Below, piece by piece: positions 54,268-63,810 of a stretch of DNA of 64,000 nucleotides (the stretch's first letter is position 1; each line of letters opens with the position of its first letter). The position numbers and the translations under genes were made by a program. The notes under the pieces are model-generated. The model saw only the letters and a list, made by a program, of their open reading frames with translations, was not told the DNA's origin and searched no databases. This DNA comes from Oscarella lobularis. Lineage: Eukaryota > Porifera > Homoscleromorpha > Homosclerophorida > Oscarellidae. The stretch covers positions 1,116,001 to 1,180,000 of the forward strand of contig NC_089191.1 of assembly GCF_947507565.1 (NCBI RefSeq), written 5' to 3'.

Positions 54268-55566
54268 ATGGCCAGTGTCGCAGTTCTCGTCTCTGCCCTT
54301 CTTCTAAGCCTCTTTCGCATCCTGCTCAACGCCATCGATCCTTACCTTAGCCGACTAAACATTCACCTAGTCAAAAAGCCTCCATCGTCGGTCGAAAAAC
54401 TTCTCGCGACGATTCGCGCCAAATCGGGCTCTCTACCGTCTCTGGCGCAAAATCCCCAGTGGCGAGAGCGTCTCCAGCTGGCACTCGACTACCTCCGCAC
54501 GGCAGAAGACCTCACCCCATTCGGACGCTGGACAGCGTACAAATGTCTCCTTCGCGAAGTCAACACAATCCAATGCTTCGAAACGGTCTCGCGGAAATTT
54601 CCCCAACTCGCCGTCGCCTCCCATTCGAGTCGACCCGTCTTCATAATCGGCTTACCACGCGCGGGAACGACCCTACTCCACAATCTTCTATCGCTCTATC
54701 CGAACGTTCTCTATCCGACGAAACGTCGAGGCTATTTCGCCGATATGTCGTCGAACGACGCCGAAGAAGCGTCGTCGCTCGACGATTTGCGTCGGAGAAT
54801 GAAAATCGCGTCGAAACGGTTCTCCATGGGCTTCGAAGTGTTTTCGAAGAGCATCGTTTCGATTCCCTATAGCGTTCATCCCATTTCGCTCGACGAACCA
54901 GACGAATGTTTTGTACTGCTGAACAAGTATTTATTCTACGAAACGTTACCCCTTCTTCGTGGTCTCGATTTCATGATCGTTGCCGATCGATATGAGGAAC
55001 TGTCCGACGAAGCCTATCGTCTGTACAAGAGAGATTTACACGTGATGCAATCGATTGCTTTTCCTGGTGAACGATCTTGTTTCGTTGTCAAAGCGCCGTA
55101 TCACACGCCGTTTGTTCACGTCATTCTGCGTCATTTTCCCGATGGCACCCTTTTCGTGCGCATGCATCGGAATCCGGTCGATGTCCTTGCTTCGGGTTCA
55201 TCGCTTCTGCGAGCTCTCAACGTTCCGTTTGTTCGAGGCGATGCTTCGATATTTCGACGACGTGTCCGAGGGACGGTCTACGGTGTGACTAAAGAGCTAG
55301 TCAGACAGACACCACGAATGCCCGAGGACACCGTCGACGTTCGATATGAAACGCTCGTTCGAGATCCCATTGCCGTGTGTAGAAAAATTGCCGTTCGAGC
55401 TGGCATGGAACACACGAGAGCGATGGACGAGAAACTGGCAGCGTTTCTGGCCGAGGACAAAGCGAAACGTACCAAAGCCGGCAAGCACGTATACACACTA
55501 GAGGAATTTGATCCAGTAGAAGTTCGAAGAGACCTCAAAGAATACTGCGAAATGTTTGGCGTCTAG
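54268..55566 (+). CDS. Sulfotransferase 10, intact
   Basis: Single exon, 432 residues. N-terminal anchor (VSALLLSLFRILLNA). Phosphosulfate loop IIGLPRAGTTLLHNLL near residues 128-143. KAPYHTPFVHVILRHFP near 275-291, then FVRMHRNPVDVLAS near 295-308. The C-terminal block is shortened (HVYTLEEFDPVEVRRDL, lacking the GLDA of the paralogues). It belongs to the second subfamily in this window (MASVAVLV, KKPPSSVEKLLATIRAKSG), distinct from copies 3-6 (AKPPSSVEELLATIRAESG). It lies head-to-head with the GABA-B-like receptor. Acceptor unknown. Confidence 0.92.
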   Translation: MASVAVLVSALLLSLFRILLNAIDPYLSRLNIHLVKKPPSSVEKLLATIRAKSGSLPSLAQNPQWRERLQLALDYLRTAEDLTPFGRWTAYKCLLREVNTIQCFETVSRKFPQLAVASHSSRPVFIIGLPRAGTTLLHNLLSLYPNVLYPTKRRGYFADMSSNDAEEASSLDDLRRRMKIASKRFSMGFEVFSKSIVSIPYSVHPISLDEPDECFVLLNKYLFYETLPLLRGLDFMIVADRYEELSDEAYRLYKRDLHVMQSIAFPGERSCFVVKAPYHTPFVHVILRHFPDGTLFVRMHRNPVDVLASGSSLLRALNVPFVRGDASIFRRRVRGTVYGVTKELVRQTPRMPEDTVDVRYETLVRDPIAVCRKIAVRAGMEHTRAMDEKLAAFLAEDKAKRTKAGKHVYTLEEFDPVEVRRDLKEYCEMFGV

Positions 55567-55611
55567 GTTAAGGTACTGTTGAACACGTCATTAGATAAAT
55601 AACTTGGCTAC

Positions 55612-55617
55612 CACGTG
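55612..55617. promoter_or_regulatory. CACGTG box of sulfotransferase pseudogene 11
   Basis: Context GGCTACCACGTGACAGATAAACG, 13 nt before the ATG at 55631. Confidence 0.55.
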
Positions 55618-55630
55618 ACAGATAAACGTT

Positions 55631-56190
55631 ATGGATGTAGCACTCTTCGTCTCTTCGCTTCTTTTGAGTCTCTTCCGCTTCATTCTCAACGCAATCGATC
55701 CCTTCCTCAGCCGACTAAACATTCATCTAGTCGAAAAGCCTCCGTCGTCGGTCGAAAAACTTCTCGCAACGATTCGCGCCAAATCGGGCTCTCTACCGTC
55801 TCTGGCGCAGTGGCAAGAGCGTCTCCAGTTGGCACTCGACTACCTCCGCACGGCAGAGGATCTCACCCCGTTCGGACGCTGGACATGCAGCCTACGGATA
55901 TCTCCTTCAGGAGCTCAATGCATGCAATCCAATATGCTTCGAAACAGTCTCCCAAAAATTTCCCCAACTCGCCGTCACGTCGCATTCGAGTCGACCCATC
56001 TTTATAATCGGCTTACCGCGCTCGGGAACGACCCTACTCCACAATCTCCTATCGCCGCTCTATCCGAACGTCTTTTACCCTTACGAGACGTTTGGAATGT
56101 TTCGCCGATATGTCGTCGAACGACGCCAAGGAAGCGTCGTCTCTCGACGATTTGCGTCGACGAATGAATGTTTGTCTAAATACTGTGTAA
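55631..56190 (+). pseudogene. Sulfotransferase pseudogene 11, 5' part only
   Basis: The first 85 codons are in frame (MDVALFVSSLLLSLFR to TPFGRWT), apart from two or three residues lost in SLAQWQERL. Small insertions near 55890 (TGCAGCC) and 55920 (ATGCATGCAA) then destroy the frame, although IIGLPRSGTTLLHNLL is still readable in another frame. Homology ends near 56165 (LRRRMN), so the PAPS 3'-phosphate site and C-terminus are missing. Confidence 0.9.
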
Positions 56191-56969
56191 TGATTGTGTG
56201 AGGCAAAAAGCGGTGACGAAAGAGCGCATTACCCTAATGTTATTCGCGCGTCATCGAATTCCTCTTATCATGGCAGTTGTTGACGCAAAAGTGGATGGCG
56301 TGCCGCTCATTCGGTCCGGCAAAAGAGCGATCCGGGCGAGGTTCGATGTACAGTAGCCTCGTACCCAGACCTTTCTCTGTGTCCCGTGACACAGAGAAAG
56401 GGGTTTTCGTCTTCCAGCTTCTCCCAACGGTCGTTCTGAATCGTTTTCTACGTCATTCGTTTAATCAATTAAACAAATCAGAGAGGGACTCTAATTGATT
56501 CACACGTCGGCTTTCCAACCCTTTGTGCGGATGCGTGCGGTAGCACGTGCGCGCTCCTCCTTCTTAATTGCCTTAGTTTCCTATTCTTATAGTATCCTAT
56601 CGCCGTACGTGAAGTATGATGCATAGGAGACAATTTTTAGATCACGCCCGGCCCGAAGACTAGAGAATCAAGTGCGGCGCCACCGCCCGCGCGATGCGTA
56701 ACTTGTATGCGCATGGTACTGTATTAATTAAATTACGGGTAGACGCAGCTATAAACCGCACCCTCTCCACTGCTTCTTCACTTGTCACGGTGGGTTGTGC
56801 GTAAGTTCAAGAAAGAATCCACAAACCTCGAATCTTTCTATTTTGCGTACTTTTCTTAGGCATTGTGGTGACGTCCAAAATAGGTGGCTAAGAAAGGGGT
56901 TCAGGTTCTCCTTTCGAACAATACGTGTACCTCTAAACATAAAAACTTCTGCATTTACCGGTAGTACCT
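56191..56969. other. Intergenic region before the lactone oxidase gene
   Basis: Holds foldback element copy 2 and otherwise no recognisable feature. The right side should contain the oxidase promoter. An ACCGGTAG just before the ATG at 56970 could be a splice acceptor, so an additional upstream exon cannot be excluded. Confidence 0.5.
56354..56401. repeat. Foldback MITE-like element (copy 2, right arm truncated)
   Basis: Shares the left arm TAGCCTCGTACCCAGACC and the TTTCTCTGTGTC / GACACAGAGAAAGG stem with copy 1 at 3535. The distal GTCTGGGTACGAGGCTA of the right arm is missing. Confidence 0.75.
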
Positions 56970-59528
56970 ATGGCCTACATTGTCAAAATCGTTGCCGGAA
57001 GCAAATCAAAATGCAGCGACCCTATTCTGCACATATCTCTTCAAGGATCAAAAGGAGCTATCATGGGTATTGAATTGGACGAAAAGCGCTGCATTAGTCA
57101 CCAGAAAGAATGTTTCTCTTGCGGAAAGGTATACACTCTTTTTCATGCATGCATGTTACCCCTGAACCGATTTTCTTTTTAACTAAGGAGACGTCGTTCG
57201 AAATCATTCACGATCTCGTCGGCGAAATAAATCTCGTGCAAATCGCCAATGGCACTCCTTACCTGAAAGACAACGACTTCGGCGTTGAGTCCGTAACAGT
57301 GGAAGACAGCTCAGGAGCGGTTTTCACCTTTCCTTGCAACGATTGGCTCTCGCCGAACAAAGGAGACGGACGCGAATCTCGAACCTTACTTCGCGGTATG
57401 AATTCCAGAAGCGATTGCTGCATGGATTTTTGAGTCTCGCGCGCATGCAGGACCTCTCGTCGAGAACAAGACCTTTCGAAAAGTCTCGCAACGTCGCTAC
57501 AAGCAGCTTGATTCTCTACCGCTGGATCTCACCCAAGAAGCAGCTTTAGAGTTAATCAAGCGTTATGGCAAGCACTATAAATAATGAAAACGTTAGATAG
57601 TGCGTAATTTTGTTCGACTTTAGCCACTCCCGTGTGCTTTACCAATTGGGGTAAAACCGTCCACAAGAAGAGCGTTTTTGCATTTTACCCCGACGTTATT
57701 CTCGACGTTCAAAACATCATTAGATTGGCGTCGATAGCCGGCCTCCGAGTGCGCTCGTGCGGGGCGACCCACGCCTGGTCAGAACTCTACGCCGACGAAG
57801 GCCAAGTGCTCATCGATCCGCAGAACATGGGACCGCAATCGGAGCGAGTCACGATCAGCTCGGACCGAACGAAATTGACGGTCATGGCCAATGCGACGAC
57901 GTTCATGGTCAAGGAGGCGCAGCTCCAGCACAAGTTCTCGCTCAAGTTCAATGTCATTCTCGACTCGGTCACGTACGGCGGAACGGTCAACACGGGATGC
58001 CACGTGAGTGGAGATAAGTTCCACCATTATCAGTCAAATCTCGTTTTGTGTTCTTAGGGTGTTGGGAGAGGCCAGCCGGCTCTTCCTGATCTCGTCACTG
58101 AGCTCGAGGTCGTCAATGACCAAGGTGATCTCGTCACCTATAACGAAGAGTCAACGAGCGCCGAGTTCATGAAAGCTGTCACGACGAATCTCGGTTTATT
58201 TGGCTTTGTCTACAAGATGACGCTTGAAGTCGAACCGAGAGAGATTATCGTCGAAACCGTCAACGATTTTGTTAAGGTGAGCAATAGCATCGCCGACAAG
58301 GAGAAGCTCAAAGTAAGCAGAGTAAATTCCGTCTCAGAAAGAAATTTATAATCCGTACTTTTATAAGCAAATGGTTGAAAACAATTTTTCTACGGAAATA
58401 TTCTGGTTTCCGTTCAACAGTGGCCTCTTTGACTTGAGTGACGTTAAAAAGGCGAAAACGTTAGAGGTCGTAAAGGAGGAATCGGTCAAAAAGGCGTTGG
58501 GCTCTTGGGACCCGTTGAACGACGAATGCTGGGTGCGACTTATCAACGAAAAACCAGGTAGTTTTTACGCCTTTTCTGACATATTCTTGAGCCAATTTTT
58601 CTCTGCATTCAAAGGCGGACGGCCAGCTCACGAAATATATTATTTCGTTCAATACTTTTTTGACTGGCTGAGTCACAAGTTCATGCGAGCAATTACGGAC
58701 GTCCTCGCGGCGCATCCTCACTGTAATCCAGCGTTTACTTGGATGTCGCACCAAGCTCTTAAAATCAAGAGATCAACGTACGAACACCGAATATCGACTT
58801 TATTTTATATAATTTAAAACCCTTCTTGTTTACCGTAGGATTGTTCAGGAACTTCCACATGCCATTCACTATAGGAAGTACATCAATCTTGCTCCGGTTT
58901 ACGACATCGAATTCGCTTTCCCCGTCGATGACGATTACGAGAACGTTGTCAATGCGTGCATGGTAAGAAGATAGACGTTTGTCGTCATTTCATAGTACCC
59001 AATTTAAAAGAAAAACGAGTGTCAACTTCATTACTAGTACTGTCTCTAGGCTGTTGTAAGACTCGTTCAAGCGCGCGCCGCGAACGGCAGTTTTCCCTTG
59101 AATATCTGCTTGGAAATGAGGTTTATGGGTCCGAGCGAGAGTCTACTGTGCCCGGCTACCGTTGGACAAGGCATGCCCAATGTCGGATTTGAAACGGCCT
59201 ATATCGAAGTACTCAGTCTGGTTAATACTCCGGAATGGGAAGACTTTTGTGGACAAGTGGCCACTGTAAGAACGCTATTAGCTAGGAGGGTGTAAATAAT
59301 TTCTGTCCCCAGGCTTGGCGTCAGATCGGCGGAAAGGAAAATAAGAAGCCCTTGGTTCATTGGGCAAAGGAGATAAATCCGGTCACCAATTTCCCCCAGT
59401 ACTTGTGGGACAATAACAGAGAAAACATGGCGAAGTTTCTCGCTCATCTTGGTTCTAAAGTTGACATGGAACGACGTCTCTTCTTCAACAACTTCCTCGA
59501 GGGAATCTTCTTTCATCCCACTGCGTGA
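56970..59528 (+). CDS. PLAT domain plus FAD-dependent aldonolactone oxidase fusion
   Basis: Ten exons with fully consistent phases: 56970-57128, 57188-57395, 57451-57567, 57624-58003, 58058-58312, 58368-58557, 58615-58777, 58839-58962, 59050-59265 and 59313-59528, giving 675 residues. Residues 1-120 are a PLAT/LH2 beta-sandwich (AYIVKIVAGSKSKCSDPILH, FEIIHDLVGEINLVQIANG, FPCNDWLS). Residues ~165-400 are an FAD_binding_4 domain with FTNWGKTV and RSCGATHAWSELYAD (the flavin-proximal His/Ser motif) and GTVNTGCHGVGRG. The C-terminus is the ALO domain of L-gulono/D-arabinono-1,4-lactone oxidases (IFWFPFNSGLF, HWAKEINPVTNFPQYLWDN). These enzymes make ascorbate or its analogues. PLAT domains bind lipids or proteins, so the fusion may tether the oxidase. 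No signal peptide is visible at this start. Intron 3 is GC-AG. Confidence 0.87.
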
Positions 59529-59828
59529 AGAAAGAAGCCGTAACGTTGAACGCATTTCTATTGCGAATTCCTATTTGTTGTATGTGTTTGATGTTTCGGG
59601 AAAAATTCTACTGCTATTGAATGTCAAATGGCCTCTATCGAGAAGAGATGCCCACACAAGCGCGTGTTCAAATCAGGCGAGACGAATTAAATAAATGAAT
59701 AAATAATTAATCATGCGTGGGGAAGCGGAAACACCCAAAGCGTTTCCGGCTTGCTGCAGCGTTGCATCAAATGCCAAATTGGTCCGTTAGTTCTCTCAGA
59801 GGCGTTGACATCGATTGATCTCTTTTTA
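59529..59828. other. 3' flank of the oxidase gene
   Basis: An AATAAATGAATAAATAATTAA stretch near 59690 could serve for polyadenylation. Nothing else recognised. Confidence 0.5.
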
Positions 59829-60149
59829 GTTTGCAGACTACGATTAGTGACATGACCAATGAACTAACATTGTTAGTCAATCGCCACGGTTATCCGAGTG
59901 CACTATCGACGTTCGATTCGAAGAGTTGTCTCGAGATCCCATTGCCGTGTGTAGAAAGATTGCTAAACGAGCGGGCATGGAGCACACGGAAAAGGTGGAG
60001 GAGACTGAGGACGTTTCTGATTAGGGACAAAGCAAAACGCGCTCGAACTAGCAAGCACAATGTACACCCTAGAGGAATTCGGCTTAGATGCGGCAGAAAT
60101 TCGAAGAGACTGTAAGGAGTACTGTACTGCGAAAGGTTTGGTGGTCTAA
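59829..60149 (+). pseudogene. Sulfotransferase C-terminal fragment (pseudogene 12)
   Basis: Matches 45205-45501. It starts at ATTAGTGACATGACCAATGA, continues through the region coding for DVRFEELSRDPIAVCRKIA and GMEHTEKVEE, has TGA/TAG stops and a small deletion near GTGGAGGAGACTGAGG, and ends with the EEFGLDAAEIRRDCKEY block followed by an inserted CTGTA. Confidence 0.88.
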
Positions 60150-60182
60150 ATAACTACAATACTGTATAAATAACTTGGCTAT

Positions 60183-60188
60183 CACGTG
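60183..60188. promoter_or_regulatory. CACGTG box of sulfotransferase pseudogene 13
   Basis: Context GGCTATCACGTGACAGTTAAACG, 13 nt before the ATG at 60202. Confidence 0.55.
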
Positions 60189-60201
60189 ACAGTTAAACGT
60201 T

Positions 60202-62062
60202 ATGGGTCTAGCACACTCCTCGTTTCTTCCCTGCTTTTGAGCGCCTTTCGCCTCCTTCTCAACGCGATCGACCTCTATCTAAGCCTAATGAACATTCACC
60301 TAGTCGAAAAGCCTTCGTCGTCGGTAGAAACGCTTCTCGCCGCAATTCGAGCCAAATCGGGCTGTCTGCCCTCACTGGCGCAGTAGCGAGAACGTCTCCA
60401 ACTCACGCTCGACTTCATCGGCACGAAAGGAGATCTCAACCCGTTCGGACGCTGGATCGTATACAGATATTCAGGGCCGGCGCGACGGGTCCGGCAGGTC
60501 CGGCAGCTGCCGGACCAACATTTTGTAAAGCCAAAAAAATTATATTGACGTTAGGCAGTCTGGCCGTAGCTATATCACGTATAGCGGATTAGTGTACATA
60601 TACAGGCGCCTTACCGTATATGCAACGTCGTCTAACCACTATGGTCTAACATGGCTGCCACTGAGTCCTCTACGGATTCTAGCCGGATTCCGCCGATTTT
60701 TCACCCTGGGACTTCGTTTGTTTGTCCGAAAGCGTTCGTTTGGATCCGGAGCAAACATCGTGAAGAGAAGCTTTCGTTCCAACTGGTGCGAAGAATTTCC
60801 TGGCTTCATTATAACATCCGTCTTGACGCGGCATTCTGTCACGTCTGCATGACTGCTTCTCACGGTAAGAAACTGATGGCGAGTACAAGAAGAGATCCAG
60901 CCTTTATAAAAAATAGTAGGCTAAGATGTTTTTGAGTGAGTTAATTAAAAACAATGTCTCGAGTGGGCGTGGTCAAAAAATTTTCGCGCGCGCACAGCGC
61001 GCGCGAAAACTGCCGGGCCAACTTCAAAAACACTCCGCCGGCCCTGGATATCTCCTCACCGAAATCAACGCACTTCAGTGCATGCTTCGAAACGATTTCG
61101 AAAAAATTCCCCCAATTCGCGATCGGCGAGACGCACAGACCCGTCTTTATATTCGGTCTACCGCGCTCGGGAACGACGCTTCTCTATCATCTTCTATCGC
61201 TCTATCCGAACGTTTTCTGTCCGACGACATCTAAGACGATTTTCCACGGAATGTCCCTCGATGACGTCAGAGAAGCGTCTTCTCTCGTCGATTTGCGTCG
61301 ACGAATGAAACTGGCGTCGAAACGGCACGCGTTCGGCTTCGAAGTCTTCGCCAACAGCGTCGTCTCGATTCGTACAGCGTTCATCTGACCGAACCGTTCG
61401 GTCCGGAAGAGTGCACCCTGTGGCTGAACAAATACGTCTTTGCTCAGCCGCTGCCCGTCGCTCGGGTCAACGTTGCCGAGCGATACGGGGAGCTAGCCGA
61501 TCGAGCGTATGGTCTGTACAAGCGAGATTTGCACGTAATGAAATCGATTGATCGTCCCAATGCCGATCGTTTCGTACTGAAAGCGCCTTTTCATATGATG
61601 TTTTCCGACGTCATTTTGCGTCATTGGCCCGACGCCTGTTTCGTGCGCATGCATCGGGATCCCGTCAACGTCGTCGCTTCAGTTTCGTCGCTCGTTCGCA
61701 TTTGCAACTCGCCCTTTTTTCGTACTGATTCGTTGAAATTGGGACGAGATGCGCGGAAGACGATTCGTGGCTTTGCTAGTGGACTTGTTCGTCAAACGTC
61801 GACGCGTATGCCCGAGTGCATGATCGACGTTCGATTTGACGAATTTATTCGAGATCCCGTTTGTGTGTGTAAAAATGTTGTCTGTCGAGTTGGTTTGGAA
61901 CATACAGAAGAAATGGACGAGAAACTGATGGCGTTTCTGATTGAAGACAAAGCGAAACGAGCCAAGGCAGGTAAACATGTCTACTCTCTGGAGGAATTTG
62001 GTTTGAATGCGGCAGAAATTCGAAACGACTGTAAAGAGTACTGTGATAGGTTTGCCGTATAA
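60202..62062 (+). pseudogene. Sulfotransferase pseudogene 13, split by a hAT-like element
   Basis: The ATG is in the wrong frame because of extra bases in GCACACTCCTCG. The family frame then reads VSSLLLSAFRLLLNAIDLYL to a TAG after LPSLAQ. The mobile element interrupts the segment at RYL. Afterwards FIFGLPRSGTTLLYHLL is intact, a frameshift occurs near 61368 (SVVSIRTAFI*), and from 61529 the C-terminal 177 codons are open, including KAPFHMMFSDVILRHWPD and FVRMHRDPVNVV. The open C-terminus suggests the gene died recently. Confidence 0.92.
60472..61046 (+). mobile_element. hAT-like element with a TTF/ZMYM-type transposase remnant
   Basis: The 575-bp insertion begins CAGGGCCGGCGCGACGG and ends CCGCCGGCCCTG, giving terminal inverted repeats of about 11 bp (CAGGGCCGGC). 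GATAT flanks both ends (60466-60470 and 61047-61051); the uninterrupted partner at 45.8 kb reads CAGATATCTCC. An ORF at 60651-60935 has the TTF zinc-finger pattern seen at the N-terminus of ZMYM-like hAT transposases (ISWLHYNIRLDAAFCHVCM). The catalytic part is missing, so the element is not autonomous. The GATAT duplication is shorter than the 8 bp usual for hAT. Confidence 0.82.
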
Positions 62063-62302
62063 ATGCTAGTACATGTGAAGTCTAACCCCCCTCTCGGTTA
62101 GACGCGGTTGATATCGAAGCTATGGGGGTGGGACAACAGATAAGGCGCGCGCACTCCTCATTGTGCGATTAGCTTTCGCGCAGGCAAGACAGAGCAGTGT
62201 CGGAGCAATTTCCCCCCCTTCCCCTCCCACGGCATTACTTAGTTCTCCACTAGCCTGGCTAGTGTGAAGTGCCATACGGGGTGTTAGTTCGGCAAGGCCT
62301 AA
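62063..62302. other. Spacer between pseudogene 13 and the palindrome
   Basis: Contains a C-rich/T-rich stretch (CCCCCCTTCCCCTCCCAC) and no recognised gene. Confidence 0.5.
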
Positions 62303-63810
62303 CCAGGGATATAATAGAAGAGGGATATGTAACTCGCGCTATCACGTGACGTTTCCTTGATGCAAGCAGCTGATGCAGGCCCTGTTACGGTTAGAACCCG
62401 TATAGGAGTCTCCAAAGTGCCTCCGTTTAGTCACTAATATATTCCTATCGTGGCGAAATCATTAGACAATCGTTTCGAGACAAGGTTTACTTAGTATCAA
62501 TGCTGGTATATGTTTTTGATGGCTATTTTGCGTGATTTTTTTACACCCCTCCGGCGTGCACCCTCTTGCATCGTCTTCATAGCGAATTTCGTTAGGCTCT
62601 TTCTTCGAGACCCTTCCGAAGACATTGTAGAACACCGTCGACGTTCTCCTCCCTGAGTAGCAGCAGCCGATGCGATGATAGAAGCGATTATGTCACTAAG
62701 AGGGCGGTTTTACGTGACATAATCGTTTCTATCATCGCATCGGCTGCTGCTACTCAGGGAGGAGAACGTCGACGGTGTTCTACAATGTCTTCGGAAGGGT
62801 CTCGAAGAAAGAGCCTAACGAAATTCGCTATGAAGACGATGCAAGAGGGTGCACGCCAGTGGCGTAGCCAGGATTAAGCGGAGGTAGGTGCTGAAGTTCG
62901 CGCGCGGAGCGCGCGAAAATTTTTGGACCACGCCCCTTTTCTATTTGGCTATTTAAGGCCTCTAACGAAAAACAGTGCGTAGGCCCAAAGTAACACAACA
63001 GAGATAGTAACTTCGGATTGTGTACAAAGCTTTCTGGAACGAGTACATATGTAGGCATATTACATAGCATAACTGGCACATAACATTTGAGCTTAATTAT
63101 TAACGCTCATCGAAGGAACGCAGTAAATGAGCACGTTGGGTTTGTCTTCGCTCGCAGCACGCAAACCCAACTGCGAGCTGAAAACGTGTCACTTGATCAT
63201 GCACCCGAGGGGGCCATGCAGGGAAGGGTAACTCTGTGCCACCTTTACTCGACAGGTGAATCGCTCTTTTGATATATACATGTAATCAGAACACCTAAAA
63301 TCTGTGGTGTAAAGGCATAGCCACCAGGTGCCCTATTCCCATTTTTACAGAAAGGACATATTTCCGGGCAGATTAAGGTGTGGTTAGGCAATGTGATTCC
63401 CATAATGCACATGCTGTAGGCACTAACAGAGATCGGACACCGTGCTAAGGGTGTTCGGGCATCACATGATGGCTAACAACGGGCCATCATTATCTAGTTT
63501 AATTATTTTCAGCAAACTTGAGGGGGGTGCTCGAGCACCCAAAGCACCCCCCCTGGCTACGCCACTGCACGCCGGAGGGGTGTAAAAAAATCACGCAAAA
63601 TAGCCATCAAAAACATATACCAGCATTGATACTAAGTAAACCTTGTCTCGGCACGATTGTCTAATGATTTCGCCACGATAGGAATATATTAGTGACTAAA
63701 CGGAGGCACTTTGGAGACTCCTATACGGGTTCTAACCGTAACAGGGCTTGCATCAAGGAAACGTCACGTGATAGCGCGAGTTACATATCCCTCTTCTATT
63801 GTATCCCTGG
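62303..63810. repeat. Palindrome with about 390-nt arms, interrupted by a mobile element
   Basis: The left arm 62303-62696 and the right arm 62714-62856 plus 63568-63810 are reverse complements with few mismatches. The loop is 17 nt (62697-62713). The left arm carries a 13-bp GCAGCTGATGCAG insertion that the right arm lacks. The right arm is split by a 711-bp element. It could be a foldback transposon, a hairpin-RNA source or an assembly artefact. No coding sequence was seen. Confidence 0.9.
62857..63567. mobile_element. Non-autonomous hAT-like element inside the palindrome
   Basis: Ends are CAGTGGCGTAGCCAGG and CCTGGCTACGCCACTG, perfect 16-bp terminal inverted repeats of the type common in animal hAT elements. 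CACGC is present on both sides (62852-62856 and 63568-63572), and removing the element rejoins the palindrome arm exactly. It shares a GCGCGCGAAAATTTTT...GACCACGCCC block with the element at 60472, so the two are related. No transposase ORF. Confidence 0.88.

Larger units (their letters stand above)
53166..55566. repeat. Segmental duplication, intact partner of 41757-44154
   Basis: Contains exons 1-3 of the complete GABA-B-like gene, the 348-bp head-to-head spacer and intact sulfotransferase 10. An 8-bp TTAATTAA is inserted near 54200 relative to the partner. Confidence 0.9.
59829..62062. repeat. Segmental duplication, partner of 45190-46827
   Basis: Same order as the partner (C-terminal relic, E-box spacer, degraded sulfotransferase), plus a 575-bp hAT-like insertion at 60472-61046. 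This copy keeps more of the coding sequence than its partner. Confidence 0.85.

Noticed and set aside
57396-57408. A 13-nt intron (GTATGAATTCCAG) in the oxidase gene
   Set aside because: It restores frame but is far too short for the spliceosome. A 55-nt intron to 57450 restores the same frame and has the normal size.
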